A stretch of 64,000 nt of DNA from Eonycteris spelaea. Taxonomy: Eukaryota; Chordata; Mammalia; Chiroptera; Pteropodidae. The position numbers were made by a program, and so were the translations under genes. The notes beneath the pieces are model-generated. The model had not been told where the DNA came from. It saw only the letters and a list, made by a program, of their open reading frames with translations, and did no database searches. Location: positions 6,338,001 through 6,402,000 of the forward strand of contig PUFA01000077.1 of NCBI GenBank assembly GCA_003508835.1. The letters are read 5' to 3'. Below, one piece after another: positions 23,501-35,622 of this stretch; position 1 is the stretch's first letter, and each line of letters opens with the position of its first letter.

Positions 23501-26019
23501 ACCACGAATATAATATATGAAGCAAGTATCTCAAATATATTTTCTTTGTAAAAATTAACATTACAGGTTTTTAGGAATAGACATAGCATATGTGAATGAG
23601 CAATCTTTTCTCAGATAGTTTTATTTTTAAATTACTAATCAATAATACATTTTATTTAATTAATTTAATTTTACAAATTAGTAAATTTAATTGAATTTGT
23701 GTAAAGAGATTTGATCACAATGAGAATCAGCCTGATGGGGATAAGGTGGAGCAGATGGCTGCTCACAAAGTAACTCCAAGGACACACAGGTCTCCCTGGC
23801 CCCCTCGCTCACAAGGCACTCTGCAGCAGCCTGCTTCTCGGTAACTAGCTGAGAACCACGAGCAAGTCTCTTGCTCTTTATGGGCTTCCATTTTAAGAAC
23901 TCTAAAGCGAGGGGGTTAGGCCAGTACCTGGTAAACTTTCTTCCATCTCAAGATAATTTGATACTGGGATTCCAATGGGGATCATTTATCTGGCCTTTTC
24001 TTATTAAAATGTATGAACATCAATAAAAGAACATTCTTGTCATTCCAATAACTTGCCGAAGGTTAACATTGCCTGTGTTAATGTGCAAAAGAATATTTTT
24101 ATTCCTGACTTATCATTTCGTGATTCTTGGCTAAGCAGTAGCAAGATGCAAGACTCCCATTGTCAGGCTCCTACGACTTTTATGGCATCTGAAAGCCTGT
24201 TCCATGGTATAAATTACTTTTTACTTTACAAGGGTACACTGTGACTAAGATGCCGAAGATAAGAGTCCCCTGCTTTTTGATCTTCTCCATTTTTTGGCTC
24301 TGTGTTACCAGCTGACTTCATGACTCAGACTTTCTGTAAAGAAGGTACATGTTGCAAGTTATTTGTTCTGAAGCCCTTTGCTCTACCGAGGACGACAGCA
24401 TGTGTGGCCTCTACACAGGAGACCGATAAGCTTTATTTGATGATCTGCACATGGCAAAAGGTAGACTAAGGAATGTTGTTCCATGACAAACTTTTTCAGG
24501 CTGCATTGCAGGTCTCATGAGTTTTCCCGAACTATCTTTAAATAAAGGCTGTAGAAAATTGTAACAAGTTATGCATGGTGATAACAGATAAAACATTGAC
24601 AGTACAAGAAGCTAGCAAATCACTTGCTGACCAATATGCTATAGAAAATGCCAAAAGGTAAAGAGACGAAGGTTACACATCGCTTTTTAACAGATGACGA
24701 AGGCTTCCTAACTTTTCCTGATAGTCGACACTACTTTTAGAGATAGAATTCTTAAAGCAACAGATGGAATTAAGCATTGCTTGAGTTTAATTAGTAATTT
24801 AGATATACTATTTTATTTCCCATCATTTCTTTTTTCCAATCCTCCTTTTAATCCCACTTTTATATTGCCAGCCCCCTGAGAGAGCAAATTGAAAATTTTG
24901 CAGTTTACTTTTGGGGTACATGTTAAGTGGCTAACACAACCTGAGCCTTTTAGCTTATCAGTGAGTGATGATATCTAGTGGGTGCTATGTACCCTGGAGT
25001 TTGCACGTAGGTGGCCTGAGAACTGCAGCTGGCTCATAGGCGGTGCCCATCAATGTCGCCCCACACTATGGACTTTTGTTTGTTTGTTTGATGTGGTTGC
25101 CCATCAATTTCCCATAAAACTAAAAATTCCTGTTCCTCTTGAACAGTCAGACCTGGTAGTACAGGGCTTGTGGCCCCACATGAGAACAAGGGACAGGTAG
25201 ATGCCCATTTAGATGAAGTGTGAGTGTTCACGTTTGCACAGCCCCCTGTTGCCCTGATCTGGATCACATTACTCATTTATATGACTTGCCTGGTCCCTCT
25301 AGCATTTGAGTTTGCAGGCCTGGGAATTCACTCATATTGGGTAATCTTGGATCAGTGAGAAAAATCTCTGCTACCTCAGCTTCTCAAGGCAGGATGCCCC
25401 TGTGGCCATGGGAGCTCATCTTGTTGAGAGGAGCCAATACAGTGCTTGCTGTTTGGGTCACCAGCTCCTGATTCATACTCAGGCATGAACAAGACTGATC
25501 GGTGAAGCCGAGGTCACGTGACCATGCCTTCTTCGCTGCAAAGGCAGCTGGGAAAGTGAATAGTTGGCATTTAATAGCTTCTTTGATGAGAGATGGACTC
25601 TGCTTCTAGCAGGATTAATAAAATGTTTAGATGTTGAGGAACCAAATGAATGACAAAAGTTCACTGAAAAGGGGTTGGCTCTCTAATCGTGGCATGTCTA
25701 CCAATGAGTGGGGCACAGGAGATGATTTTATGTGGAACACAAACTACTTTACTTTAATAGCATTGTGTTATTTTATGTGTAATAGAAAAATACAAATAAG
25801 ATGTCAAATCTGTGAAGGACACAAAAAGTTTATAAAGAGCGCGAAGTATGACAATTAAAAAATCCAGAGTAAATAGAGATTTAGGTGATATTTAAAAATA
25901 AAACCCTATTCAAATAACAACCTTTGGAAATTGGTTTAGATAAACGTGAACTTTTAAATTTCTGTTTGTGCCAAGCAATAATAATAATAACAGTAACAAC
26001 AATAATACCGAGGTTGACA
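23501..26019. other. Intergenic stretch, little recognised
   Basis: AT-rich with a TTAATTTAATTT-type patch near 23640-23700, a MIR fragment at 23850, and no exon or promoter signal that I can support. Frames below 85 aa on both strands overlap freely. Confidence 0.6.
23850..23950 (+). repeat. MIR fragment
   Basis: GAGCAAGTCTCTTGCTCTTT and GGCTTCCATTTTAAGAACTC follow the MIR middle. Short and diverged. Confidence 0.45.
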
Positions 26020-26215
26020 TTTATTTAGTGCCATAACAGACCCTTATTCTAAGCACTTTGCATTTGTTTGTTGGCTTACACATCGCATCACCTTTATGAG
26101 AGACTTACCATTATTTTCCCAGTTTGGCAGATGGAGGATCTAAGGCACACGTGGTTAAACAACTGGAGGGCCCTCGTGAAGAGTCGGATGAGGATTTGAA
26201 TTCAGGCCATTGCTC
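26020..26215 (-). repeat. MIR SINE (antisense)
   Basis: Segments TTATTCTAAGCACTTTGCAT, CAGATGGAGGATCTAAGGCA and TTTGAATTCAGGCCATTGCT follow antisense MIR. Confidence 0.7.
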
Positions 26216-26369
26216 TCCCTGCCTGACAACTGCCCAGCAAGGGTGAATGTGGATCCCTGTACAATGGTGGCACCGAAAACTCTTAGAACTGATTTGGGAT
26301 TTGGGGTCAGGAACTCGGAGGTGAAGGCTTTTAGAGCACTCACGTTCATACCACGTAGTCTGTGGTCTA

Positions 26370-26660
26370 GACGAGAGTTCTCGACCTCAGCACTATGTGC
26401 TTTGGGGCTGAGTAATTTTTGTGTGTGCGTGCGCGCACGTGCGTGTGCGTGTGCATGTGCGTGTGTGTGTGTGGTGGGGGGTTCAGGTATGTGGTGGGGG
26501 GGTGGCTGTCCTCTGAATTTTAGGGCAGCACTCCTGGCCTCTACCCACTAGATACTAGGCATACCTTCTTCAGTTGTGATAACCCGAAATGTCTCCAGAC
26601 ATTGCCGAATGTCTTCTTGGGACAAAATTGCTCCCCATCAGAACTCCTGGTCTAGAGAAA
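26370..26660 (-). repeat. MER20 (antisense) split by a (TG)n/(GC) tract
   Basis: The antisense MER20 text CTGGCCTCTACCCACTAGAT, GTCTCCAGACATTGCCGAAT and GACAAAATTGCTCCCC is clear. A TG/CG dinucleotide run at about 26420-26475 followed by G-rich repeats has expanded inside it. Confidence 0.75.
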
Positions 26661-27035
26661 TCTGAAGCATCTCGGTGAGGAGCCCAGAAATAATTGTCAG
26701 CATGAGGCAACGATGTGACCAAGCGGCTCTGGTATGTCTTCCTGGGTATTCTTTCGCCGTGTTATGTCATTGCTTGCTAACAGCAGGTGTGTCTGGTTTC
26801 TCATATCTGAAATAAATACATGGCACCAGCTTGTACCAGCTGTTGTTTTTTAAAAACAATACGTGGTGAATCTTTAACTTTGTGGTTTACTTATCAAATG
26901 AACAACCGCCTTCGTATTCTTCTAGAATCCAGTGGCTGTACACTTGGCAAGAAACTACAAATGACCTCAATCTCTTTAAATATTTAAGCCAGTCCACATG
27001 TCTTTCTTTGACTTGATGTTCGGTCATATCAGGAA

Positions 27036-27085
27036 TTGTGTGTGTGTGTTGTGTGTGTGTGTGTGTGCGCGCATGCATGTGTGTG
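27036..27085 (+). repeat. (GT)n/(GC)n microsatellite
   Basis: An interrupted GT run with a GCGCGC centre, then a G-rich tract to about 27105. Confidence 0.9.
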
Positions 27086-27299
27086 GCAGGGTGGGGGGGG
27101 AGGGAGTTCTGTGTAAAATAAACTAGGTCCATTCTCTATGGTTAATTATGTTTGTTAGAATTTATGAAGGTCGATATTATGATCACGACATATTAATACA
27201 TCACAAAACATTGAAGAGCTACAAAAGGACAAGTCATCTCTCAAGCGGGGCTTTTTGGTCATTAAATTGCTGACATCAGACTCTAGCAAGTGTTACCCG

Positions 27300-27403
27300 A
27301 TCCTTTTTATTTTAGTGGGCCCTGGCCCCCAGGGCATCTCCCATACCATTTTTCTGCCAGTTAAAACACCTTCCCGTCCAATCCCTTAAAATCTATCCAA
27401 GCC

Positions 27404-27435
<32 letters not shown>

Positions 27436-27690
27436 GCCACTTCCTCCATAATTGCTTCCAGAACCCTCAATCAGAAGAGCCACTTCCTTCCACAGAACCC
27501 ACATATCATCTCGTACCCATCACTGTATTCTACTTTACATTCCATCGAATTCAGTACCTGGATTCTCAACCCTGTAAATTATTTAAGGGTAAGGATCATG
27601 CTTTATTCATCTCTGTATCCCCAAATACTTAGCATAGTACCTTGCACATAGAAACCACTCAGCACATTTTTGTTGAGAGAATGTATCCTT
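27300..27690 (+). repeat. L2 LINE 3' end (sense) with an internal A28 run
   Basis: Ends in the typical L2 tail: TTAAGGGTAAGGATCATGCT, ATCTCTGTATCCCCAAATAC and GCACATAGAAACCACTCAGC. A 28-A run at 27408-27435 interrupts it, either an expansion or the remains of a small insertion. Confidence 0.75.
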
Positions 27691-28662
27691 TTGTTAAATC
27701 AATCCTTCTCTATAATCAGAAATCAATGTTTGGTAGCAAGACAAAATCAGTTGCTAACTCTATTTCTCCTGTCAGGCCGCACGAATCAGGAGAGTGGTGG
27801 GATATAGGTGTTGAGTCTTCTCATCCTGAATCTCATTCTAAATCTCTCACTTACAGAGTGAGAGGTTTTCCTCTGGGATGTTCATTAATCTCAAATGTTC
27901 CCTTCTTTGCGTTTCTTTCACATTTGGGAGTTAACCACAATCTTCTGTGTTAATGTCATTGATGGAGTGTAGGAAGCAACCTTGCCCATGTCCGGATTAT
28001 CTGACTAAAAGCCCCAAAGGAACTTGAATCCTTTGAAGGATCCACAGTTTCCCGTCGATAAGACCCTTAGTAAATTGCAGTTTGGGTCGTCTTGGTTATT
28101 CTTCTTGCCCAGTGGCCCATGGAACCTGCTTTGCTTCCCCTCTTGACAGGCCCTGTTGTTTGCTATCCAAGGATCCTACCATGTGGATACTGATGCTCTT
28201 TTAGAAGGCACTACCCTCCAGTCTTGCTCCCTATCTCCTGTGTGCAGAAAATAAGTCTTCGCTCAGATTCAAGCTGGCTGTTGTTTTGGGGTTGAAAGTG
28301 TTTGTACATGATGACTACTCATAGAGACAAAGGAAATTGTAGCTGCTCCATTTTTGAAGGTGGACCTAATTGTACTCACACGCTTACCCTGTTGGGTAGT
28401 GTGTGTGTGGTGGGGCGGGGGGAGGTACAGTGAGGTAGCGTGGGAAGTGGGCCTTACACTTCCCATTAAGACACTCTTAATTTGGCCTCTTCCTGTTTAA
28501 ATATGGTCATCTCATCAGGTCAACAGTTTCTATTCTGCAAATGTTCCACCTTGAAGATTCCATCTTCCTCCCGTTTCTCTTCCAGATTCTCCGATGGGAA
28601 CTAAAATTAATCAGAAAACCTTTTTTCACCAAAGCTTTCAAGACTACTATTTATCTCAGGCC

Positions 28663-28687
28663 AAAAAAAAAAAAAAAAAAAAAAAAA
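28663..28687 (+). repeat. Poly(A) run (25 A)
   Basis: A pure A tract, followed at 28731-28743 by a T run. No SINE body precedes it. Confidence 0.9.
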
Positions 28688-29679
28688 TCCTACTTTTTAT
28701 TTCAAAAGGTAAACCTTGACGTTCTCTGCTTTTTTTTTTTTTTAATTTAAATAATTGTTATCATCTTAAAGGCAAATGGATGATGTTGGCTTTTTGATTA
28801 TTTTTTTTTCCTGGCTTTTGTTTTCTTGAGCCTACCTTTCACCAAGTAGACAGTTTAGTTGGTTACATGATTTATTTGGTTTTCTATATCCTTTAAAAGA
28901 AAAAAAAAACAAATTATGATGCATTAAGGCTACATGAATTCTAAAAAGATATAGTCGCTAATGGTATTTAACTAAATCTTCACAAATTCTAAATGAAAGA
29001 GAATTTCACACTTTTCTAAAGCAAGGGGAAAAACACTTACACAGACTTGAGCCAAGAAAAAGCTGATTTATGCTTTCCTAGGATCCGTTGTAGCTGTAGC
29101 CAAGAAAGTATCTTCTTTCATGTACAAAGGTCATGACACAGTCCTACTTTAAATGAATTTAATCCTGGATCACATTTATACCAGTAGACAAACTCGTATT
29201 TCTTGTTAGACAGTTAAAAGATTACGTGTTGCTAAAGGTATAAAATTTGAATGACATAATGTAGAAGGAAACAAAATACTTCCTTTTAGCCTAGTTCTAA
29301 GCCACTGTGACAATGCACCCAAATAAGCTAAAAAGATCTGAGATGGACCAATGCCATATTTATAACACAAACTCAGATAGTTTCCATATTAGTCCAATAG
29401 TGTATAATTATTTATCTTACGACTCGCCCAATGATTATCAAAGGATAGAGAAGTTATTTCCTTGGTCTACGTGCATGTTGGACATCTGCCTGCTTAATTC
29501 TCATACGAAAAAACCTAGATTGTGGGAATTATTTTGCATAGTTGGTCATGGAATTATTCAGTTGTGGAGTTAAAATGAACGTTAGACATTGTTTTTATTC
29601 AATCTCATTTTACAAATTTATTTCAACAAATGCTTATTGAATACCTGAGGCTCAGAGACCTAGTAAGTACTGTCAGCGT

Positions 29680-29810
29680 TTGCTATGCATTGAATCACAC
29701 GTGGGCTCTCACTGAGGAATTCTGATATAATTGCTCTGGTGTGAGGCCAGGCTATAGTTTAAAAAACTTATCAGGTGATTCTCATGCACCCAAGACTATC
29801 TTCTCCCCCG
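29680..29810 (+). repeat. MER5-type hAT fragment
   Basis: TGAGGAATTCTGATATAATT, then TCAGGTGATTCTCATGCACC recall a MER5/MER58 3' half. Low-level match. Confidence 0.45.
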
Positions 29811-29848
29811 TTAAAAAATAATAATAATAATAAAAAGGCCTTAAAATT

Positions 29849-29962
29849 CTAAATTTAAATTTAATTTAAATTTAATTTAAATTTAATTTAAATTTAATTT
29901 AAATTTAATTTAAATTTAATTTAAATTTAATTTAAATTTAATTTAAATTTAATTTAAATTTT
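29849..29962 (+). repeat. AT-only minisatellite, 11-bp period
   Basis: About ten near-perfect tandem copies of AATTTAAATTT containing only A and T, preceded by a short (TAA)n run. The unit is nearly self-complementary. Confidence 0.95.
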
Positions 29963-31319
29963 TTATTTAAATTAACCAATTCGATGAAGTAATGGGGAAA
30001 AAAATTAGAGGAACGCTCCAGATGCTTCCTTACTTCTAATGGTTTTCATTAACCTTATTCCTTTTGCCTCTTTATTGTTCCAGCTAGTCCACCCTCATTT
30101 AAAAAATAAAATTGAATGTCTACTGTAGAATTCACAAATCCCATTTACTCAAAACGTGATTTTACTCCTCACATGGATACTGTGAAAATATTTTCAGTTA
30201 AGGTTAAATCGTGCTTCATAGCTGACTGACTTATCCTGCCTACCTGAGCTATGAAAGAGCCCAGAACTTCAGGCTCAGTGGTGACCCCGAGATTGTACAA
30301 ACCCAGCAGTCCTAAATGCATCCATTTCCAAGGAAGAATCAACAGTATTTGAGGCTCTCAGGAACCTGGAGACAAATTCCAGAAAGCCTTTGAAGGCTCT
30401 TAAGGCCTGAGACAATGGTTCGGATTCAAATAGTCAGAAATGGGGAAATGGAGAGCTTGCCAGTTTTAGGTATAGAAATGTTGTGTGAGATCGACCCCTA
30501 GTGGGCATCTGAGCTATTACAGTTGTTCAGCATTTGCGTGGAGGAGCCGCTGTTTGACGCTGGAAAGTTCCCTTCCACGTCAGAGCACAAATGCTCTAAA
30601 CGGAGACTGTCTTCAGATGGCAGAAACAGAGCATTCTCTGTATTATACATAAATATATCATGTTAACGTTCCACAAGCTCCGTGGCAGGGGTCTCTGTGC
30701 CTCTCTCTAAACAGACTTGTACCGTTCAGCTGTTTTCTACCATTTGTAGGGGAAAATCCTAGAAACTCCTTAATATAGAAAAAAATGGCCCCACATGACC
30801 TTGTCTCTTCTCATCGCGCCATCTTCACCTCTCGATTCTTCAGGGTTCCGTTCACAGGGGCAGGAGGAGACGTTTTCCAGGTGGAGAAGGAAGGGAAAGC
30901 ATTTCAGAATGTGGTGTTCTGTACGTGACGACCCAAATGGATGAACCAGGGTGGTGTGTTTAGGGAGCCGCAAATGTCTTCATATTTCTGAAGTGTGTAA
31001 TGCAAGCGAGGATGGGCAGCTGGGCCTTTCAGACAGACACGAGGGAACAGAAAGATTCTCTACTCATACCTACAGCAGCACAAAGTGCAAGCACGGTGGT
31101 TTTTATGACTGACATTCTCCAGAAGAGCCGGTGGGAGTAGTGGAGAAGGGGGCCTGTGAAGAAGCCCGTGCTCTGTCGAAGCCAGGCAGCCTGTCCTCAG
31201 CTCCACCAACCAGGATGGGAAAGGGGATCTAATGCTGTGGAATTTTCCACATTTTCAAGAGAATCCCCAAATTTGGATTTTTTTTTTTTAAATGAGAATT
31301 CTGCTCTCTGAAACCTCCG
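29963..31319. other. Intergenic stretch, nothing recognised
   Basis: Unique-looking sequence. The part near 30480-30640 is less AT-rich and could be a conserved non-coding element, but that is not testable here. Confidence 0.5.
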
Positions 31320-31990
31320 TCCATTCATTCAATAATTTGTTGAGTGCCTGCTGTGTCTTGTTCTAGGCCGGAGAACACAACAGAGAACAAAACAGACATA
31401 AGTCCCCTACCTTTGGGGCACATCCTGTCTAATGGGAGAGACAAATGGTTTTTAAAACTATTACAGTATTAAATCTATTAGATGGTAAAAGTGCTATGGA
31501 GAGAAATAATGCAGAGGAGGCAGCTGAGGAAGACTGAACGTGTGTTATGGTTTTGGATAAGGCGGTCAGGGAAGGGTTAACTGAGAAGGGGACATTTGCG
31601 AGCTCGGGAACACAACTAGTTTACCCGAGCAATACATTCAATGGTCGTTATTGAGCACTTATTATGTGTGAGGCATGATTCTATGTACTAGAGATAGACA
31701 GACGAGGTCCTTTCTTCCACAGAGATTATATTTTTGCTGGGAAGACACACAATAAACAAGGAACCAAATAGGATAATGCCAGAGAATGAGTCCTTGCAAT
31801 GAAGGAAATAAACCAAAGTAACGTGTTAGAGAAAGGAGCGAGGAAAGTGGCTAGGTTGGAGAAGGCCACTCTCGACAATGGGTGGCATGAAGGAAGCCTG
31901 CTATGCAAAGGTCTGGAGAAAAGCATGCATCCAAGGCCAAGGGGACAGCAAGGGCAAATGCTGCTAGGTGGGAACAAGCTAGACCATGGT
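31320..31990 (+). repeat. Two tandem 5' pieces of the unassigned ancient repeat family
   Basis: Both pieces start with a TTGAGTGCCTGCTGTGTCT-like or TTGAGCACTTATTATGTGTG head (about 31340 and 31650) and go on to ACAAAACAGACATAAGTCCC or GACAGACGAGGTCCTTTC. The adjacency suggests a local duplication or two insertions. Confidence 0.5.
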
Positions 31991-32334
31991 GTCGAGCATC
32001 AGGGGGTGACGAATTGCTTCATAGAATAGAGCAAAGCAGATACAAGGTCAGGCCTAGGCAAAATTGTAAAGTAGAAAATGTTCCAGTGGCTTCCTCCCCT
32101 TGCTTTTCTCTAGATACCACTTCCTCTATAGATGCTTCTCGGGCCTCATTTAATCCCCAAGCTCTTTCTCTTTTAAACTTGCTCTCAAAAAAGGGCATGA
32201 CCATTCACGTTCCCCCCCTCAAAAAAAGGCTAAAAAGGAATTATTCTTTCTAAGGGTATTTACATTCAAATCACAATGATTTAATTATGAAATTTAATGC
32301 ATTAGCTGTTCAGGTGTTGGAGTATTTTATTATT

Positions 32335-32785
32335 GTGGGAGTGTATTATTTTCTTATGACTGCTGTAACATGTTACCACGAATTTAGTGGTTTAAAACCA
32401 CACAAATTTATCTTAGGGTTCTAGAAATCAGAAGTCCAAAATGAGTTGGCAGGGCTACAATCCTTTTGGAGGCTCTGGGGAAGAATCTGATTCCTTTTCC
32501 GGCTCCAAGAAGCTGCCCACATTCCTTGCCATGTAGCCCTAAGTCCTTCTGACCTCTGCTTCATTGTCATATCGTCATCTCTGGTTCTACCCGCATGCTT
32601 CCCTCTTACGAGGACCCTGTGATTATACTGAGCCCGCTTGGATAAACTGGGATAATCTCCCTATCTCAAGATCCTTAACTTGCATCTGCAAAGTCTCTTT
32701 TGCCATGTGAGTTACCATATTCTCGGGTTCCAGGGATTGAGACATGGCCATCTTTGGGGGCCATTATTCTATATAACACAAGGAG
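32335..32785 (-). repeat. MLT1 solo LTR (ERVL-MaLR, antisense)
   Basis: Antisense MLT1: TGACTGCTGTAACATGTTAC, CAGAAGTCCAAAATGAGTTG, then CTCAAGATCCTTAACTTGCA and TTGGGGGCCATTATTCTAT. No internal retroviral sequence adjoins it. Confidence 0.85.
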
Positions 32786-33944
32786 TAATACTCTAGAGTC
32801 TGCGAAGTGAGATCACCTGACAGCTCCCTACTTTAAGGTCATTTCTGCTCATTATTTTTTTGTTGGAATTTTAGGAATGAAATAGTGCTACAGCCTTTCT
32901 GAAGGGTAGCTTGCCCAGGCCAATTGGGTAATTTTCCCTAGTCCGCGTTGGTAAAAGCCAGATAAGATGGAATCTCACTGCACTTGTATTTTTGAACACA
33001 TTGTTTACCCACGAGGTTAATTTGAATGGCAGCTTCTGGAACGGAGGTTCTGACACTCTGTGGGTTCTGACCTCTCTGGAATTTGAAAAGCGAAGGTCTA
33101 CTGAAGCAGAAATAGCAGGCGCCTGAGTCAAGGACCCAAAAGCGTGGACGTGATTGTTTACCAGAAAGGCATACTGATGCAAGGGAGCTACCTGCGGAGC
33201 CCAGTGAACAGTCGTTTTTACTTCCTGGTGTCTGGGGGAGCAGTCCTGTCCCTGAACTTCCTAGTAAAGGAGGCCTCGAAGCCCTGATTGTTAACCTATA
33301 GTCTCTGAACTGCCTTGTTTCCACTCTGTCAAAGATGGAAGGTCACCTTGGGGGAAATGAGGCAGATCAGTACTTTCATTAGCACTTCGTATTTTGTGAG
33401 CCAGAACTCTGTCACCAGTCCCTGCTCTGAAGGGCTTGCCATTTGGATTCTTCCCATGTTTAGCTTTGACCCCTTACCATTTCCTCTTTGGAATGTTTAC
33501 CCTTTTCAGCTACTTACTGAGTTAGAATCTTATCTATTCCAATCTTTCCTATTCTGTCTACTGAGCTGGAATCTCTTCAGGGTCAAATTTTCAAGGATCT
33601 GTGTCTTATTGATTCAGCATGTGTTCATCTCCACCATCCTGTCTACTTTGGTAGTTTTTGATGTGTCCACACTCTATTGAATACTTGTTGATAAACAAAA
33701 AAGATGAATTTAGTAGGTGTTCACCTGTTCAGTGGTTATAATTAGCTGAAATAATTGTTTACAGAGATTTATAAATGATGTTGAGTTTAATTCTCATTAT
33801 TACTTACACTGCATTCAATCAAAGTTAGACTTTGGAAGAATATGGGTTCTTCTACTCTTAGACTTATTAAAAATTATTTTTGAGAGAGATTTATGTTGTT
33901 GACTTTAAATGAACAGTATCTGAATTGGAACGGGAGGCAGACAG

Positions 33945-34200
33945 TTCAGTGAGTGAGAGCCTGAATCAAGGAATTTAAAGGACGTCTCTGGCATGAGAGA
34001 GCTTTGGGCTTCAGTTTGGCTGTCACTAGCACCTGTGTGATCTTGCGAGCAAGTCAGGCAGCCCTGCCAAGCCATTTTCCTCCTCTATTAAATCGGAAGA
34101 ATGGTATTCTTTCATAAGGTTGTGAGGAATAAGAACCTATTGCAGGTTAAGGGCCTAATACGGAGTAGGCAGGTGATCAATATTCATTGAGTAATTGTCT
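33945..34200 (+). repeat. MIR SINE (sense)
   Basis: Includes CCATTTTCCTCCTCTATTAA, ATAAGGTTGTGAGGAATAAG and a GAGTAGGCAGGTGATCAATA end, the 3' half of MIR. Confidence 0.7.
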
Positions 34201-35189
34201 CATGGTCAGAGTTCTGTTAACTTTATGATGACGAGGATCTGTAAACAGGATTCAGGGACTTAGTTATGGGCTCTCAGAGTTGGATAACCTAAGATTAATA
34301 CATCTATGTTTGAATACACTTATTAATACAAGAGCAGTGTGGACCACATTTATTTCAACTCATCAGACATAGTGGGCTTCGTGCTATGTCTGGGACTGGT
34401 CGGCTGCAGAGGCGTGGGCTTGGTATCTTACAAAAACTTCTAGGTATACAAGTGTATACATTGTTTAAAACTGAAAAATTGTTGCAAAAATACTGAATTT
34501 GTCTCTGGTTGCTGCCAGTAACAATGGCCATGGATTCGCTAATAAGCCAGTGTAACAAACCCTGGAAGAAATTGTTCCCAAAGATGTTTTCACTAGAACT
34601 GAAATTAGGGTTAGGCTGGATTTATGACTTCAAAGTGACTGGAGGTGCTTGTGTGGAGAAGAAATCAGTAACCAAGAAGCTTCATGCAAGGGTCTTTCTT
34701 TTTCTCCCCAGATTCCCTTTGGGTCTCCCCCACTTGTCAGCGCCAGCTATTTAAAATTTCAGCACCCCGAATCTCTACATTTTAAGAATCTGGACCTTCC
34801 AAGCAGAGCCCAATGTTTCTTCTCCACAAGATGCAGCAACTCCTTGGAAGGGACGAAGGAGTGCCAGTCCCTCAGCTTCTCGCTCAGCTGAGAACTCAGA
34901 AGCCTGGACCCCGTCCACCTGGCCCGGTTCAGGGTCGGCTATGGAGAGCTCCCAAGGGCCTCACCGCTCTTGCTATTTAGAGCCAGCCACGGCCCCCTTC
35001 TCAAGACGTCCCTCTTAGACAACTGACCCCAGTGCCTGTACTCGCCCGCTCTTGGGCCACCTGGATTCACATTTTGGAGAAAATGGGTCATCCACCAATG
35101 GCCATGCAGACCCAAGTGCCTGTCATGATCCATCCCCGGACTGACAGCCGGGGACAAAACGAGCTGGCAGGGAAGGGGTTACCTGGGGC
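34201..35189. other. Gene-free stretch 5' of the FAM91A1 CpG island
   Basis: Unique-looking sequence with rising GC content towards the island. It has overlapping short frames on both strands and no recognised repeat or exon. Confidence 0.6.
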
Positions 35190-35414
35190 ACCATCGGTTT
35201 GGCCGCTCCCCAAAATGTAGGGGGCGGGGCCGGAGGCCAGCCGGGCGTCCCGCCCCCTCCGCGCCAGCGGGCGGAAGTGACGCAGCCCCAAAGCCATTTC
35301 CGGCGGGCCGAAAGTAGGAAGAAACTTGGAGCGGCCGAGGCGCGCCCGCCGCCGCGCCGCGCTGCTCGTGTGCCCCGTGGCCTGGGCCGCGCCGCGCTGT
35401 GGGGAGCCCCGGCC

Positions 35415-35444
35415 ATGCGGGCGCCCGGGCCTTCCGCCGTGTGA
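35415..35444 (+). CDS. Upstream ORF (9 codons) in the presumed FAM91A1 5'UTR
   Basis: An ATG at 35415 opens a nine-codon frame, MRAPGPSAV, that stops at TGA 35442-35444, 106 bases before the FAM91A1 ATG. It is the only ATG in the last 135 bases before the main start. If the transcription start lies upstream of it, the uORF could lower translation of the main frame. Whether it is transcribed is not shown by the sequence. Confidence 0.4.
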   Translation: MRAPGPSAV

Positions 35445-35550
35445 GGCGCGGGGCGTCCGTCCGCGGGCTCCCCTGACGGGCCGAGGGCGGCCGGCGGGAG
35501 GCGTTCCGGCCGCGGGGGGCGCCGCGGCCCCCGGCCGGGCTCCCGGCAGC

Positions 35551-35622
35551 ATGAACATCGACGTGGAGTTCCACATCCGGCACAACTACCCCTGGAGCAA
35601 GTTGCCGGCCAACGTGAAGCAG
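35551..35622 (+). CDS. FAM91A1: FAM91A1 exon 1 (residues 1-24)
   Basis: The frame opens [15 protein letters not shown], the diagnostic FAM91A1 N-terminus, and ends at Gln24 before a GTGCGG donor. The start has A at -3, a good Kozak context. Residues S16 and K23 differ from the human N and R as I recall them. Confidence 0.96.

Noticed and set aside
29849..29962. Regular repeats that might suggest a CRISPR array
   Set aside because: The units are contiguous 11-mers without spacers, in a mammalian genome. It is a minisatellite.
18425..32785. An endogenous retrovirus with its genes between the two MLT1 LTRs
   Set aside because: The LTRs are in opposite orientation, 14 kb apart, with intergenic sequence between them. 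They are independent solo LTRs.
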